Shown piece after piece: positions 1 to 7,367 of a stretch of 10,318 bases of DNA (positions are counted from its first letter, which is position 1; the number at the start of each line of letters is the position of its first letter). Source of the DNA: an uncultured Bacteroidota bacterium (GTDB lineage Bacteria > Bacteroidota > Bacteroidia > Chitinophagales > Chitinophagaceae); contig CAIWHI010000010.1 in assembly GCA_903912435.1 (NCBI GenBank), forward strand, positions 1-10,318, given 5' to 3'. The position numbers and the translations under genes were made by a program. The notes beneath the pieces are model-generated. The model saw nothing but the letters and a program-made list of their open reading frames with translations, had not been told where the DNA came from and ran no database searches.

Positions 1-660
1 ATTATCTATAGGTCATGTCATAATAATAGTGTCACGGAATCGCATTCATCATGCATAAGATACCCTTGCGGCACAACAAACCCATGCTCTTAAGAAATTA
101 GTCAGGAAAACATATACCCGGCTAGTTTTGTCTTATTTACCCATTGGATGTGGATCGATAAAATCAAATTGATAACTATAGTCTTCATATACTTGTTGTT
201 CAGCAAGATTATATCATAGCCGAGAGCATTACCATGGTCATTTATCGTGACGGTGAGATGATAAACATTATCAGGGTTATGAATAGTTGTTCAACTAAAA
301 AGGATAAACAAATATTTACATGCTCTACTAGTACCATCAAGGAAAATGAACAATTGTTATTGTCCGAATCTTTATCAAAGATTTCTTAGTAGAGATATCA
401 TTTTGAAAGAGCGTCCTATTAAAGCCTTACCTGTATTGACTTTCAGTACGAAAATCCAAGTGCTATTCAGTTACAAATGGTGGAGTCAAGATTTATTGAA
501 AAGCCAAACTGTGGCTATTTTTAAAGTTATAATCGTAGTGCAATAGCAAATGTTGATCTTTAATGCAATCTTAGGAAGATAGTCAAGTTTGACAAAAATA
601 ATTCTTGCCTTTAGAATATCGTAAAGTAAGTGTATAGGTGGCTCCAAAATAGGCCGACAT
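1..660. other. Stretch without a supported gene; possible decayed coding remnants
   Basis: No ORF here has family resemblance, a convincing start or a useful length. The longest open stretch on the plus strand that reads like a protein is about 75 codons (162-389). It has no good start codon and contains the peptide MVIYRDGEMINIIRV. Neighbouring frames carry other protein-like pieces, for example LVLSYLPIGCGSIKSN ending just before it, and ENPSAIQLQMVESRFIEKP after its stop. This pattern would fit a gene broken by frameshifts, but I recognise no family, and chance reading of AT-rich DNA is equally possible. Two 65-66-codon ORFs (346-546 plus, 486-683 minus) overlap each other and look like noise. 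The minus one runs into the terminator hairpin. I see no RNA gene or promoter with confidence. Confidence 0.3.
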
Positions 661-701
661 AAACAAAAAAAATCGGGTAGCATTTTTGATGCTACCCGAT
701 T
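661..701 (-). terminator. Intrinsic terminator of the giant surface-protein gene
   Basis: A perfect 13-bp inverted repeat (671-683 and 689-701, core ATCGGGTAGCAT) encloses a 5-nt loop. Read on the minus strand, the hairpin is followed directly by an eight-T run and then GTTT (complement of 661-672). It lies 26 bp beyond the stop codon of the giant gene, which is where its terminator should be. On the plus strand the hairpin has no following T-run, so it should work in the minus direction only. Confidence 0.9.
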
Positions 702-727
702 CCTATTTCCGGAGTACCGGTTAAATC

Positions 728-3700
728 TTATTTCTGAATTTCAAAATGGAACACAGCGTTACCAGTTGAAGTATGGAGGTTCAACAAATACATACCGTTA
801 GCTAAAGAATTGCTTAACTGTAATTGTTCGTTGATAGAACCACCCTGAGCCATTACTTTGCTTGAGTAAACTATCTGACCCAACATGTTAGTTACATCAA
901 TAGTTACTTCTTCAGTAGCTGTTGTAGCTAATGTACCCTTTACAGTGAATGCACCATTGTTAGGGTTAGGAAGGATATTGAAATCATTAACACTAGCAAC
1001 ATTTGCAACACCCAATGCACTAACACTCATAACCATAGAACGTGTAAAGCTTCTAGTACCGCATGAACTATTACTTGTAACTGTACAGCTAACTGTATCG
1101 TTATTCCTTAAGTTAGCACTTGAGAAAGTTGAATTAGTACCAGCAGTTGCACCACCGTTAATTTTCCAGGCAAAAGTAGGAGCAGTACCAGTAACATGTA
1201 AATCCAATGAGAAATTAACGTTGCTGTATTTATAGATGTTTGTACCTGGATCAGCAATCATTGTGAAATCAGGAGTAACAGGAACATCAACATTTTCAGC
1301 AATATTGTTACTGCTTACATTATCCATAGTACGACAAGCTAAATTACTTGTCATCACACAGAATACAACTTCACCAGCAACTGCATTGTGATTTAATATA
1401 TTAGATGAAGTACCTGGAACCGGAGCACCATTTACTTTCCATGCATAAGAAGGAGTAGTACCACCATTTACCGGAGCTGCAGTGAAGACCATTGGAGCAC
1501 CAGGACAAACAGGAGCAGCAGCAGTACTGATAGATACCGATGGAGTAAGCTTAGTTGTAACAGTGATAGGTAAGTTACCATTTGCTGTAGTTGTAGTAGC
1601 ACAAGGAGCATTGCTGGTCATTTCAAGAGTAAGCACGTCACCATTGTTAGGAACATAACTATAAGTAGCAGATGTACTTAAAACCGGACCAACACCAGCC
1701 ATTTTCCACGCATATACAGGAGTACCACCATTTACTGGAGCTGCAGTATAAGTAGTCATATCACCAGAACATGTTGAAGCATTACCTGTGATAGTAACAG
1801 CAGGAGTTACAGTAGGTGTAACATTTACCACCTTAGAACCAGACATATTGCTTGTACAAGTAGTAGCTGCATTACGAGCAGTTACGGTATAAGCACCACC
1901 ATTAGTCATCAAGCCGAAATCAAGTGCTCCATTAACTGTAGGAGTAATTGAAGTAGCGAAAGTACTATTTGTTGCTGTGTAAGTAATACCTGCATTTGCG
2001 TTAGAAAGACCTATATGAACACCGGTACCACCAGCGCAATAAGAACCACCACCAGTTACAGCATAAACCGAAGGCAATGGATTAGAAACGATTACCGCAT
2101 TTGCAGCCATGGTGTTTACACATCCATAGGTAATGTCAGTTGCTTTAACTGTATAAGTACCAGTAGTTGTGATAGAACCAAATGATAATGGAGCATTAAT
2201 TCCGGTAAGAGGACCTGCAACCAGAGTACCACTAGCATTATACAATGAGTAAGTATCAAAAGAATCAGAACCAGAAATACCAACTGGAAGACCAGTTCCA
2301 CCAGCACAATACTGACCAGAACCTGTAACTGTATAAGCATAAGGTAATGCTACAGTGTTGATAGCTACCGGAGAAGCCATACTGCTATTACAGGAAGTCA
2401 AAGGATTAGTAGCAGTAATGGTATAAGCACCTAAAGCTAATTGATTACCGAAGTCAAGACCAAAACCGGTACCAGCCATTGTGATTGGTGCACCTGATGG
2501 ACGATTAAGTGTATAATTGATACCTACACTTGATAATGAAAGACCAACGTGACGACCTGCACCACCAACGCAATAGTTACCACCACCTGTAACAGTATAA
2601 ACTGCCGGGGTTGGATTAACATTGATAGTAGAGCTACCATTCATTGTAGAAGTACAGTTAGTTGCTAGATCGGTACCGATAACTGTATAGATTCCAGGAG
2701 TTGTTTGCATACCCATATCAAGAGTTGCAGCACCTGTACCCGGAACAGTGCTGCCCGGAGTAGTACCCAAGAAAAGCTGATAAATTACAGAATTCTGAGA
2801 ACCATCAAGTGTGATATCAACACCAGTACTACCGGCACAGAAATTAGCACCATGAGATACATTGTATATTCTAGGATTAGGATTGATTGATACGGACTGA
2901 CTACCGGCCATAGTACTTGCACAAGTAGTTGCAGCATTAACTGCACCAACAGTGTAGATACCAGCAGCATGCTGGAAACCGAAGCTAAGAGCAGTAGTAG
3001 AACCAGTACCAGTTACAATAGGACCAACAGGGGTAGAACCATTATACAATTGGTAAGCAATACCAGCATCAGAGTTGTCCAAATGGATTTCTGTACCAAT
3101 ACCACCTTCACAATATGCACCACCACCAAGAACATTATAAGTAGTAGGTAAAAGATTAACACCTACAACTGCTGTACCGGCCATTGAAACGCTACAACCA
3201 GTTGCATCAATAGTTGCTATAACATTGTAAGAACCTGCAGTAGAAATAACACCGAAATCAATACCTGAATTAGAACCTGCAACCGGAGAACCACCAGTTA
3301 AAGTATACGAAGTACCGGTAGCAGAATTATTCAATCCAACATGAACACCAGCAGCACCGAAGCAGTAGTTACCACCACCTGTAACTGCATAAACAGTAGG
3401 TAATGGATTAACATGGATTGCAACGCTTCCATTCATATTATTGTTACAAGTAGTAGCAGGGTCATTAGCAACTACGGTATAAACACCATCGCCAGTTTGA
3501 GCACCAAAGTGTAATGCAGCACCACCAATAGCACCCGGTAAAGTTGTAATAGGAGCGATACCATTATACAAGGTGTAGTTAATAGCTGGATCAGAACTGT
3601 TAATATAAACATCAGAACCAGTACCACCCATACAGAAATTACCACCACCCATTACAGTAGAAGCAACAGGTAGCGCGTTAACTGCAACATTAGCAGAACC

Positions 3701-6700
3701 AGTCATTGTATTAGAACAAAGAGTAGTAAGATTAGATGCCATAATGGTATAAGAACCTGGAACTGTTTGCCTTCCAAAATCAATTAGACTACCAGTACCA
3801 GTCATTGGGAAACCAACACGAAGCGTACCATTCATTAACTGATAAGCAACACCAGTTTCAGAATTATCCAGTTTTACAGATACACCACCTGTACCAAGAC
3901 AATAGTTACCACCACCAATTACATTGAATGAAGTAGGAGGAGTATTTACAGAAACGGTAGCAGAACCAGCCATATTGCTCGTACAACCTGTTACTGTATC
4001 TCTTGCTGTAACAACATAATTACCAACTGTTGAGAATACACCGAAATCGAGTGCAGAAGAAGAACCAGATAATGTAGCACCGTATGTACCAGAAATTGAT
4101 TCTATGATTTGGTAACTAACATTAGCAAATGAACCATTAAGACCAATATGAACACCAGTACCTGCTGCGCAATAAGCACCACCACCAGTTACGGTGTTGA
4201 TAGCAGGGCGGGCATTGATAGTGATTGGTGAAGAAACGAAACAACCGGTAGTTGAAGAGGTATAAGAAACATTAGCCATACCAGCAGCTATACCAGTAAC
4301 AACACCTGAAGCATTAACTGAGAATATTGATGGATCGCTTGCAGACCATGCACCGCTACCTGAACTAGTTAAAGCTGAAGTAGACCCGGCACAAACACTA
4401 ACAGAACCAGCTATTGGAGAAGGAAGAGTATTGATAGTAATCACCTTAGAAATACTGCAACCAGAACCTAACCTATATGTAATAGACGAAGTACCGGCAG
4501 AAAGACCTGTTACAACACCTGCTGTTAAATCAGCACTTGCTGTGAAAGAACCGCTAAACCATGTACCACCCGGAGTTGGGTTAGAAAGAGCAATTGTCTG
4601 TCCGATACATACAGATGAAGAACCGGTAATAGGTGATGGAAGAGCAATAACATTCATTGCTTTTGTAGCAAAACAACCAGTACCAGCAATATAAGAAATT
4701 GTAGCAATACCAGAAGTTACACCAGTTACATTACCTGTAGCACTTACAGTAGCAACCAAAGGATTACTACTAGACCATGTACCACCAGTTGTTGTTTCGA
4801 ATAATGGTGTATTAGTACCTACACATACATTAGCACTACCAGAAATAGCAGCAACAGCACCATTTACCGTTACAGAAGCAGTCATGCGGCAACCTGTAGG
4901 CAATGTGTAAGAAACAGTAGTAACACCAGCAGTAACACCAGTGGCAACACCTGTACCAACAACAATAGAAGCTATTGAAGGATTAGCACTTGTCCATGCA
5001 CCACCGGATGGAGTAGATGTCATGAAAGAAGGGAAAGGAGCACAAATGTTGGTACCTGTAATAGCTGATGGTAAAGGATTAACTGTTAACAACTGAGCAG
5101 GTGAATAGTTGGCAAGCAAACTATTGGTACAAGTAATACTATCACGTATATAAGTAGATGTAGTAACTGTAGGGAAGTAATAAGCATCGGTAGCACCTGA
5201 AACTGTAGTCCAGTTTACGTTATCTGGAGATGTTTGCCAGTTATATTTAATACCAGGAGCAACAGTAACGCCTGTAAGATATACACCAGTAGTGAAAGAA
5301 GGCATACAACCTGCTGCAACCGGAGCATTAACTACACCAGGATTAGGAAGACCTGAACAGTTAGAAGCCGCAGGAGAGAAAGTAGCTAGTGCTGTACCTG
5401 AAATAGATGAGCCACCGCTAGGGCAGGTAACGATGCAACGGAAATAAGTATCGGCATTGATACCTACAATAGTACCATTACCAGTATAAGTATAGCTAGA
5501 AGTAGTAGCACCTATTACATTTTGAAAACCAACTGATGAGAAAGACCACATTTGCCACTGATAAGTAACACCACCACCAATTGAAGCAGAAGGTACATTT
5601 AAGGTAAATGTAGAAGCAGTATTTCCTGATGTAGGAGAAACAGTAGCAGGACCAGCTGTAGGAGTACCAGAGCAAGGGAATACACCCTGGCCATTTAACA
5701 ATTCTGTAATTGCTGTAGCAATACCACCACCGTTAACTGTTAATGGAGAATTAGTGAAGATACTATAAGTAAGTGGAGCGAACTTAACATAAATAGTAGC
5801 AGTAATACCACCTGCTGTATAAGGTAAGCTAACAGGAGTAGCAGAATAAGTAACACCACCATCAACAGAAACAAGGAAACTGGCAGGAGGAGTTACAGTA
5901 AGATTACCACTTGCAGGAGAAAGGTTATAAGCAACCAGATTAAATGTCTGGAAAGCTGAAGTATTACCAACCACAATAGGGCCGAAACTTAAAGCACCAG
6001 GAGATGCAGAACCACCAGCAGGTGGTACATATATATTACATACACCATTGCCTGTAGAATTATAACACTGCGACATAAGTACACTAGAGCATGCAGTAGG
6101 ATCGGTCCAAGATGAACCACCACCGCCAGCACCGTAGTAGGAACCACCACCGCCATAGTAACCGGCACCACCGCCGCCACCATAATAGCAAGAAGTACCT
6201 ACACCACCAGTACCTAAACCACCAGCACCGGCACAACCAGCAGAACCTGCAGCACCACCGGCAGTCTGTGTACCACCCTGGCCGCAATAGCTGGTGCTAT
6301 AAGTGGGAGAACCAAGCATATAGCCATTTTCACCTGTTAGGTTACCACCGCAACCACCTTTTTCACTATTAGTAGAAGATGAATAATAACCGGCACCACC
6401 ACCAGCACCGGCAACAATAAGGCGGCTAGCAAGCGCACCTGCTGTTGTACGGATATCAGTGGCACCACCACCGGAACCTGAATAATAATATTGGCTTGCA
6501 CCACCACCATTGAAACCACCGGCTACACCATAAATACAACAAGTAGGACCAGTATTACCTGCTCCACCAACATAAACCTGAAGTACCTGGCCACCAGTTA
6601 CTGCAAGCAGGGCCTGAACCCTTCCACCATTACCACCCTGGGAATAGCCGAAATAGTTAGCACCGCCTTTAGCGCCCTGCATATCTACAGAGATTACCGT

Positions 6701-6841
6701 AACCCCTGCAGGCACAGTGAACGTTTGCACCGCACCCGTATAGGATAGGGTTGTTACCTGAGCGATAGAGCTCTGATTCCATCCTGCTAATAGAGCGATC
6801 AGGATGAGGAGTTTTAAAGAGTAAAATGGTTTCATACTCAT
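728..6841 (-). CDS. Giant T9SS-exported modular surface protein (Gly-rich head, Ig-like and cysteine-paired repeats)
   Basis: This is a 2037-residue protein if it starts at 6841; ATG at 6835 is equally possible. Residues 1-27 form a signal peptide (KPF, then a hydrophobic core, then SSIA|Q). Residues ~29-270 are a glycine-rich domain with the family hallmarks GGGATDIR and LIVAGAGGG. Residues ~271-389 resemble an ASH/HYDIN-like beta domain, and ~389-589 are two Ig-like modules with YQWQ and YNWQ. Residues ~590-879 are four Big_2-like repeats, ~880-1675 nine cysteine-paired repeats, and ~1675-1950 three Ig/PKD-like modules with YAWK or FAWK. Residues ~1952-2037 are a type A T9SS sorting domain (ILPNPNNGAF, NMLGQIVY, LANGMYLL). 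The likely route is Sec export followed by T9SS secretion, with surface attachment or release. An adhesin or matrix role is inferred from the architecture. No catalytic motif is visible. The ORF stays open upstream to an ATG at 6970, but those 43 extra codons would precede the signal peptide and overlap a candidate promoter, so I reject that start. The gene appears to be transcribed alone, with its own terminator. Its full length, single frame and intact sorting signal argue against decay. Confidence 0.93.
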   Translation of the reverse strand: MSMKPFYSLKLLILIALLAGWNQSSIAQVTTLSYTGAVQTFTVPAGVTVISVDMQGAKGGANYFGYSQGGNGGRVQALLAVTGGQVLQVYVGGAGNTGPTCCIYGVAGGFNGGGASQYYYSGSGGGATDIRTTAGALASRLIVAGAGGGAGYYSSSTNSEKGGCGGNLTGENGYMLGSPTYSTSYCGQGGTQTAGGAAGSAGCAGAGGLGTGGVGTSCYYGGGGGAGYYGGGGSYYGAGGGGSSWTDPTACSSVLMSQCYNSTGNGVCNIYVPPAGGSASPGALSFGPIVVGNTSAFQTFNLVAYNLSPASGNLTVTPPASFLVSVDGGVTYSATPVSLPYTAGGITATIYVKFAPLTYSIFTNSPLTVNGGGIATAITELLNGQGVFPCSGTPTAGPATVSPTSGNTASTFTLNVPSASIGGGVTYQWQMWSFSSVGFQNVIGATTSSYTYTGNGTIVGINADTYFRCIVTCPSGGSSISGTALATFSPAASNCSGLPNPGVVNAPVAAGCMPSFTTGVYLTGVTVAPGIKYNWQTSPDNVNWTTVSGATDAYYFPTVTTSTYIRDSITCTNSLLANYSPAQLLTVNPLPSAITGTNICAPFPSFMTSTPSGGAWTSANPSIASIVVGTGVATGVTAGVTTVSYTLPTGCRMTASVTVNGAVAAISGSANVCVGTNTPLFETTTGGTWSSSNPLVATVSATGNVTGVTSGIATISYIAGTGCFATKAMNVIALPSPITGSSSVCIGQTIALSNPTPGGTWFSGSFTASADLTAGVVTGLSAGTSSITYRLGSGCSISKVITINTLPSPIAGSVSVCAGSTSALTSSGSGAWSASDPSIFSVNASGVVTGIAAGMANVSYTSSTTGCFVSSPITINARPAINTVTGGGAYCAAGTGVHIGLNGSFANVSYQIIESISGTYGATLSGSSSALDFGVFSTVGNYVVTARDTVTGCTSNMAGSATVSVNTPPTSFNVIGGGNYCLGTGGVSVKLDNSETGVAYQLMNGTLRVGFPMTGTGSLIDFGRQTVPGSYTIMASNLTTLCSNTMTGSANVAVNALPVASTVMGGGNFCMGGTGSDVYINSSDPAINYTLYNGIAPITTLPGAIGGAALHFGAQTGDGVYTVVANDPATTCNNNMNGSVAIHVNPLPTVYAVTGGGNYCFGAAGVHVGLNNSATGTSYTLTGGSPVAGSNSGIDFGVISTAGSYNVIATIDATGCSVSMAGTAVVGVNLLPTTYNVLGGGAYCEGGIGTEIHLDNSDAGIAYQLYNGSTPVGPIVTGTGSTTALSFGFQHAAGIYTVGAVNAATTCASTMAGSQSVSINPNPRIYNVSHGANFCAGSTGVDITLDGSQNSVIYQLFLGTTPGSTVPGTGAATLDMGMQTTPGIYTVIGTDLATNCTSTMNGSSTINVNPTPAVYTVTGGGNYCVGGAGRHVGLSLSSVGINYTLNRPSGAPITMAGTGFGLDFGNQLALGAYTITATNPLTSCNSSMASPVAINTVALPYAYTVTGSGQYCAGGTGLPVGISGSDSFDTYSLYNASGTLVAGPLTGINAPLSFGSITTTGTYTVKATDITYGCVNTMAANAVIVSNPLPSVYAVTGGGSYCAGGTGVHIGLSNANAGITYTATNSTFATSITPTVNGALDFGLMTNGGAYTVTARNAATTCTSNMSGSKVVNVTPTVTPAVTITGNASTCSGDMTTYTAAPVNGGTPVYAWKMAGVGPVLSTSATYSYVPNNGDVLTLEMTSNAPCATTTTANGNLPITVTTKLTPSVSISTAAAPVCPGAPMVFTAAPVNGGTTPSYAWKVNGAPVPGTSSNILNHNAVAGEVVFCVMTSNLACRTMDNVSSNNIAENVDVPVTPDFTMIADPGTNIYKYSNVNFSLDLHVTGTAPTFAWKINGGATAGTNSTFSSANLRNNDTVSCTVTSNSSCGTRSFTRSMVMSVSALGVANVASVNDFNILPNPNNGAFTVKGTLATTATEEVTIDVTNMLGQIVYSSKVMAQGGSINEQLQLSNSLANGMYLLNLHTSTGNAVFHFEIQK
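731..988 (-). other. C-terminal type A T9SS sorting domain
   Basis: It covers residues ~1952-2037. The motifs are in the expected order: NDFNILPNPNNGAFTV, then VTIDVTNMLGQIVYS, then SLANGMYLLNL, ending in a short FHFEIQK strand at the stop. This is the standard Por_Secre_tail/T9SS type A layout, which directs secretion across the outer membrane and normally ends with cleavage and anchoring. It indicates that the host encodes a T9SS outside this window. Confidence 0.92.
1817..4204 (-). repeat. Nine tandem cysteine-paired repeats of 84-91 residues within the giant protein
   Basis: It covers residues ~880-1675. The units have their first cysteine at residues 891, 981, 1070, 1160, 1244, 1335, 1424, 1512 and 1602. 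Each begins near V-x-G-G-G-x-[YF]-C. A G-[VT]-x-[VI]-x-[LI] strand follows, then a central L-x-[FM]-G motif (IDFG in two units), then G-x-Y-[TVN]-[VI], then C-x-x-x-M-[ANS], ending near N-[PT]-x-P. All nine have both cysteines. Spacing is nearly constant except for one 84-residue step. The units differ enough in DNA to look like old duplications, not a recent expansion. I recognise the pattern as common in Bacteroidota secreted proteins but cannot give it a firm family name. A beta-sandwich stalk module is inferred. Confidence 0.85.
4205..5074 (-). repeat. Four tandem Big_2-like Ig repeats within the giant protein
   Basis: It covers residues ~590-879. The four units of about 70-75 residues each open with [AP]I[TSA]G followed by a Cys (NIC, NVC, SVC, SVC). 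Each then has a G[GS]xW motif (GGAW, GGTW, GGTW, SGAW), a Big_2-style core such as NPLVATVSATGNVTGVTSG, and a GC pair near the end (TGC, TGC, SGC, TGC). Like the larger array that follows, each unit has one early and one late cysteine, consistent with an intra-domain disulfide. They probably act as rigid spacers. Confidence 0.8.
6032..6757 (-). other. Glycine-rich domain (ALK/LTK-like, Gly_rich type) of the giant protein
   Basis: It covers residues ~29-270 and opens with a beta-like segment (YTGAVQTFTVPAGVTVISVDMQGAKGG). The motif order is typical of the bacterial glycine-rich family related to the ALK/LTK receptor domain: GAKGG, YVGGAGN, GGFNGGG, GGGATDIR and LIVAGAGGG. It ends in Gly/Tyr runs such as GGGGGAGYYGGGGSYYGAGG and a cysteine-containing tail up to NIYVPP. 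In ALK/LTK this domain packs polyglycine-II helices; a similar fold here is inference. Several cysteines (CC, SYC, GC, SC and three in the tail) suggest disulfides. Confidence 0.8.
6761..6841 (-). other. Sec signal peptide coding segment
   Basis: Codons 1-27 encode MSMKPFYSLKLL, then a hydrophobic stretch ILIALLAGW, then NQSSIA before Q28. A lysine-containing n-region, a leucine/isoleucine core and a small-residue -3/-1 site before Gln are typical of Bacteroidota secreted proteins. Finding it here fixes the true start at 6841 or 6835. Confidence 0.85.
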
Positions 6842-6892
6842 GTTGGTTTTAATTAAAAAAATATAAAAAGGTACAATTTGACAAATGCAATT

Positions 6893-6910
6893 AATGCCAC
6901 TTATGGCATT
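6893..6910. repeat. 7-bp palindrome in the leader of the giant gene
   Basis: AATGCCA and TGGCATT are perfect inverted copies around a 4-nt centre (CTTA). The site lies about 50 bp upstream of the start codon and, if the candidate promoter is right, just inside the 5' leader. It could be an operator or a small leader hairpin. There is no direct evidence for either. Confidence 0.4.
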
Positions 6911-6928
6911 GAAAGTATAATAGCTATG

Positions 6929-6960
6929 CAAAATAGAAAGAATCTCAAACAAAACAAAAA
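6929..6960 (-). promoter_or_regulatory. Candidate Bacteroidota-type promoter of the giant gene
   Basis: On the minus strand, TTTTTG (6955-6960) is followed after 19 nt by TATTTTG (6929-6935). This is close to the Bacteroidota pattern TTTG / TAnnTTTG, although the -7 element is one base shorter than consensus. It would place the transcript start near 6922 and leave a leader of about 80 nt before the ATG at 6841. It also makes an ATG start at 6970 impossible for this transcript. AT-rich DNA makes chance matches likely. Confidence 0.35.
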
Positions 6961-7067
6961 TTTTCGCCAATTTTTTAAAAATAAATCAGTCTTTACCGAA
7001 ACTGAATATTAAAACAGTACAAAAATTTTAGTTAAAAACTGGAATTCCCTGATTTTGCTTTGAAATC

Positions 7068-7142
7068 ATGAATAAATTTCGTGAAAAGTATCAGAGTATT
7101 TCACATGAAAATCTGAAACAGCAAATCGGGTGGTTGTATTAG
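7068..7142 (+). pseudogene. 24-codon ORF, possible gene fragment
   Basis: ATG at 7068 opens a 24-residue frame, MNKFREKYQSISHENL followed by KQQIGWLY and a stop. The first 16 residues resemble the start of small Bacteroidota proteins that begin with a (K/R)EKY-x-S(I/L)S-x-E-(E/N)L segment. The match then stops abruptly, which suggests a truncated or frameshifted remnant. A chance ORF or a genuine small peptide is also possible. It sits on the strand opposite to both flanking genes. Confidence 0.25.
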
Positions 7143-7225
7143 TATTTTTCGGGACTGAAATTTTCATAAAGTGGTATCAGGATTTATTTAAGCATAGTAA
7201 AAGCCACTTACCTGGCATTTACTAA

Positions 7226-7356
7226 ACCCCAATACCCCAAAATATCCATTTGGGGCAATGATTTTTGCTAATCATTGATTATCAATTAGATCACGGGTAA
7301 ATCATTGCCCCATCAATGCCCCACGATTGCCCCAAATGGTAATAATTGGGGCAATT
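7226..7356. repeat. Cluster of nested inverted repeats built on ATTGCCCC / GGGGCAAT
   Basis: There are seven copies of the core CCCCA/TGGGG, or the longer ATTGCCCC/GGGGCAAT, in 131 bp. Three pairings are possible. First, 7246-7259 pairs with 7326-7339 (14 of 14). Second, 7251-7264 pairs with 7299-7312 (14 of 14). Third, 7326-7335 pairs with 7346-7355 (10 bp, 10-nt loop). They share arms, so they are mutually exclusive. The block begins 12 bp past the GSCFA stop codon, so on the minus strand the short hairpin could end or protect that transcript. No T-run follows it, so it is not a standard intrinsic terminator. Other possibilities are a REP-like dispersed palindrome or a structured RNA. Confidence 0.75.
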
Positions 7357-7367
7357 ACTATCTGCTG

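Larger units (their letters stand above)
6842..7367. other. Intergenic region between the GSCFA gene and the giant gene
   Basis: These 526 bp separate two minus-strand genes, too far apart for a tight operon. From left to right they hold the untranslated leader and candidate promoter of the giant gene, an AT-rich stretch, the 24-codon ORF, about 80 bp with nothing recognisable, and the inverted-repeat cluster. No tRNA, riboswitch or mobile element is visible. Confidence 0.7.

Noticed and set aside
710..720. CCGG-AGTA-CCGG palindrome between the giant gene stop and its terminator
   Set aside because: The arms are only 4 bp and self-complementary, so it is likely chance.
885..6748. Many overlapping ORFs of 60-116 codons on both strands inside the giant gene
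   Set aside because: They are shadows of the repetitive, low-complexity giant gene, with biased residues (runs of V/L or H/R) and no family resemblance.
6874..6888. ATTTG-A-CAAAT palindrome upstream of the giant gene start
   Set aside because: The short 5-bp arms in AT-rich DNA are expected by chance and not distinctive.
7226..7356. CRISPR array or integron attC site
   Set aside because: The core copies are irregularly spaced and in both orientations, with no constant repeat-spacer pattern, no cas genes, no integrase and no proper attC core sites. GTTAACC near 7366 does not fit the attC consensus.
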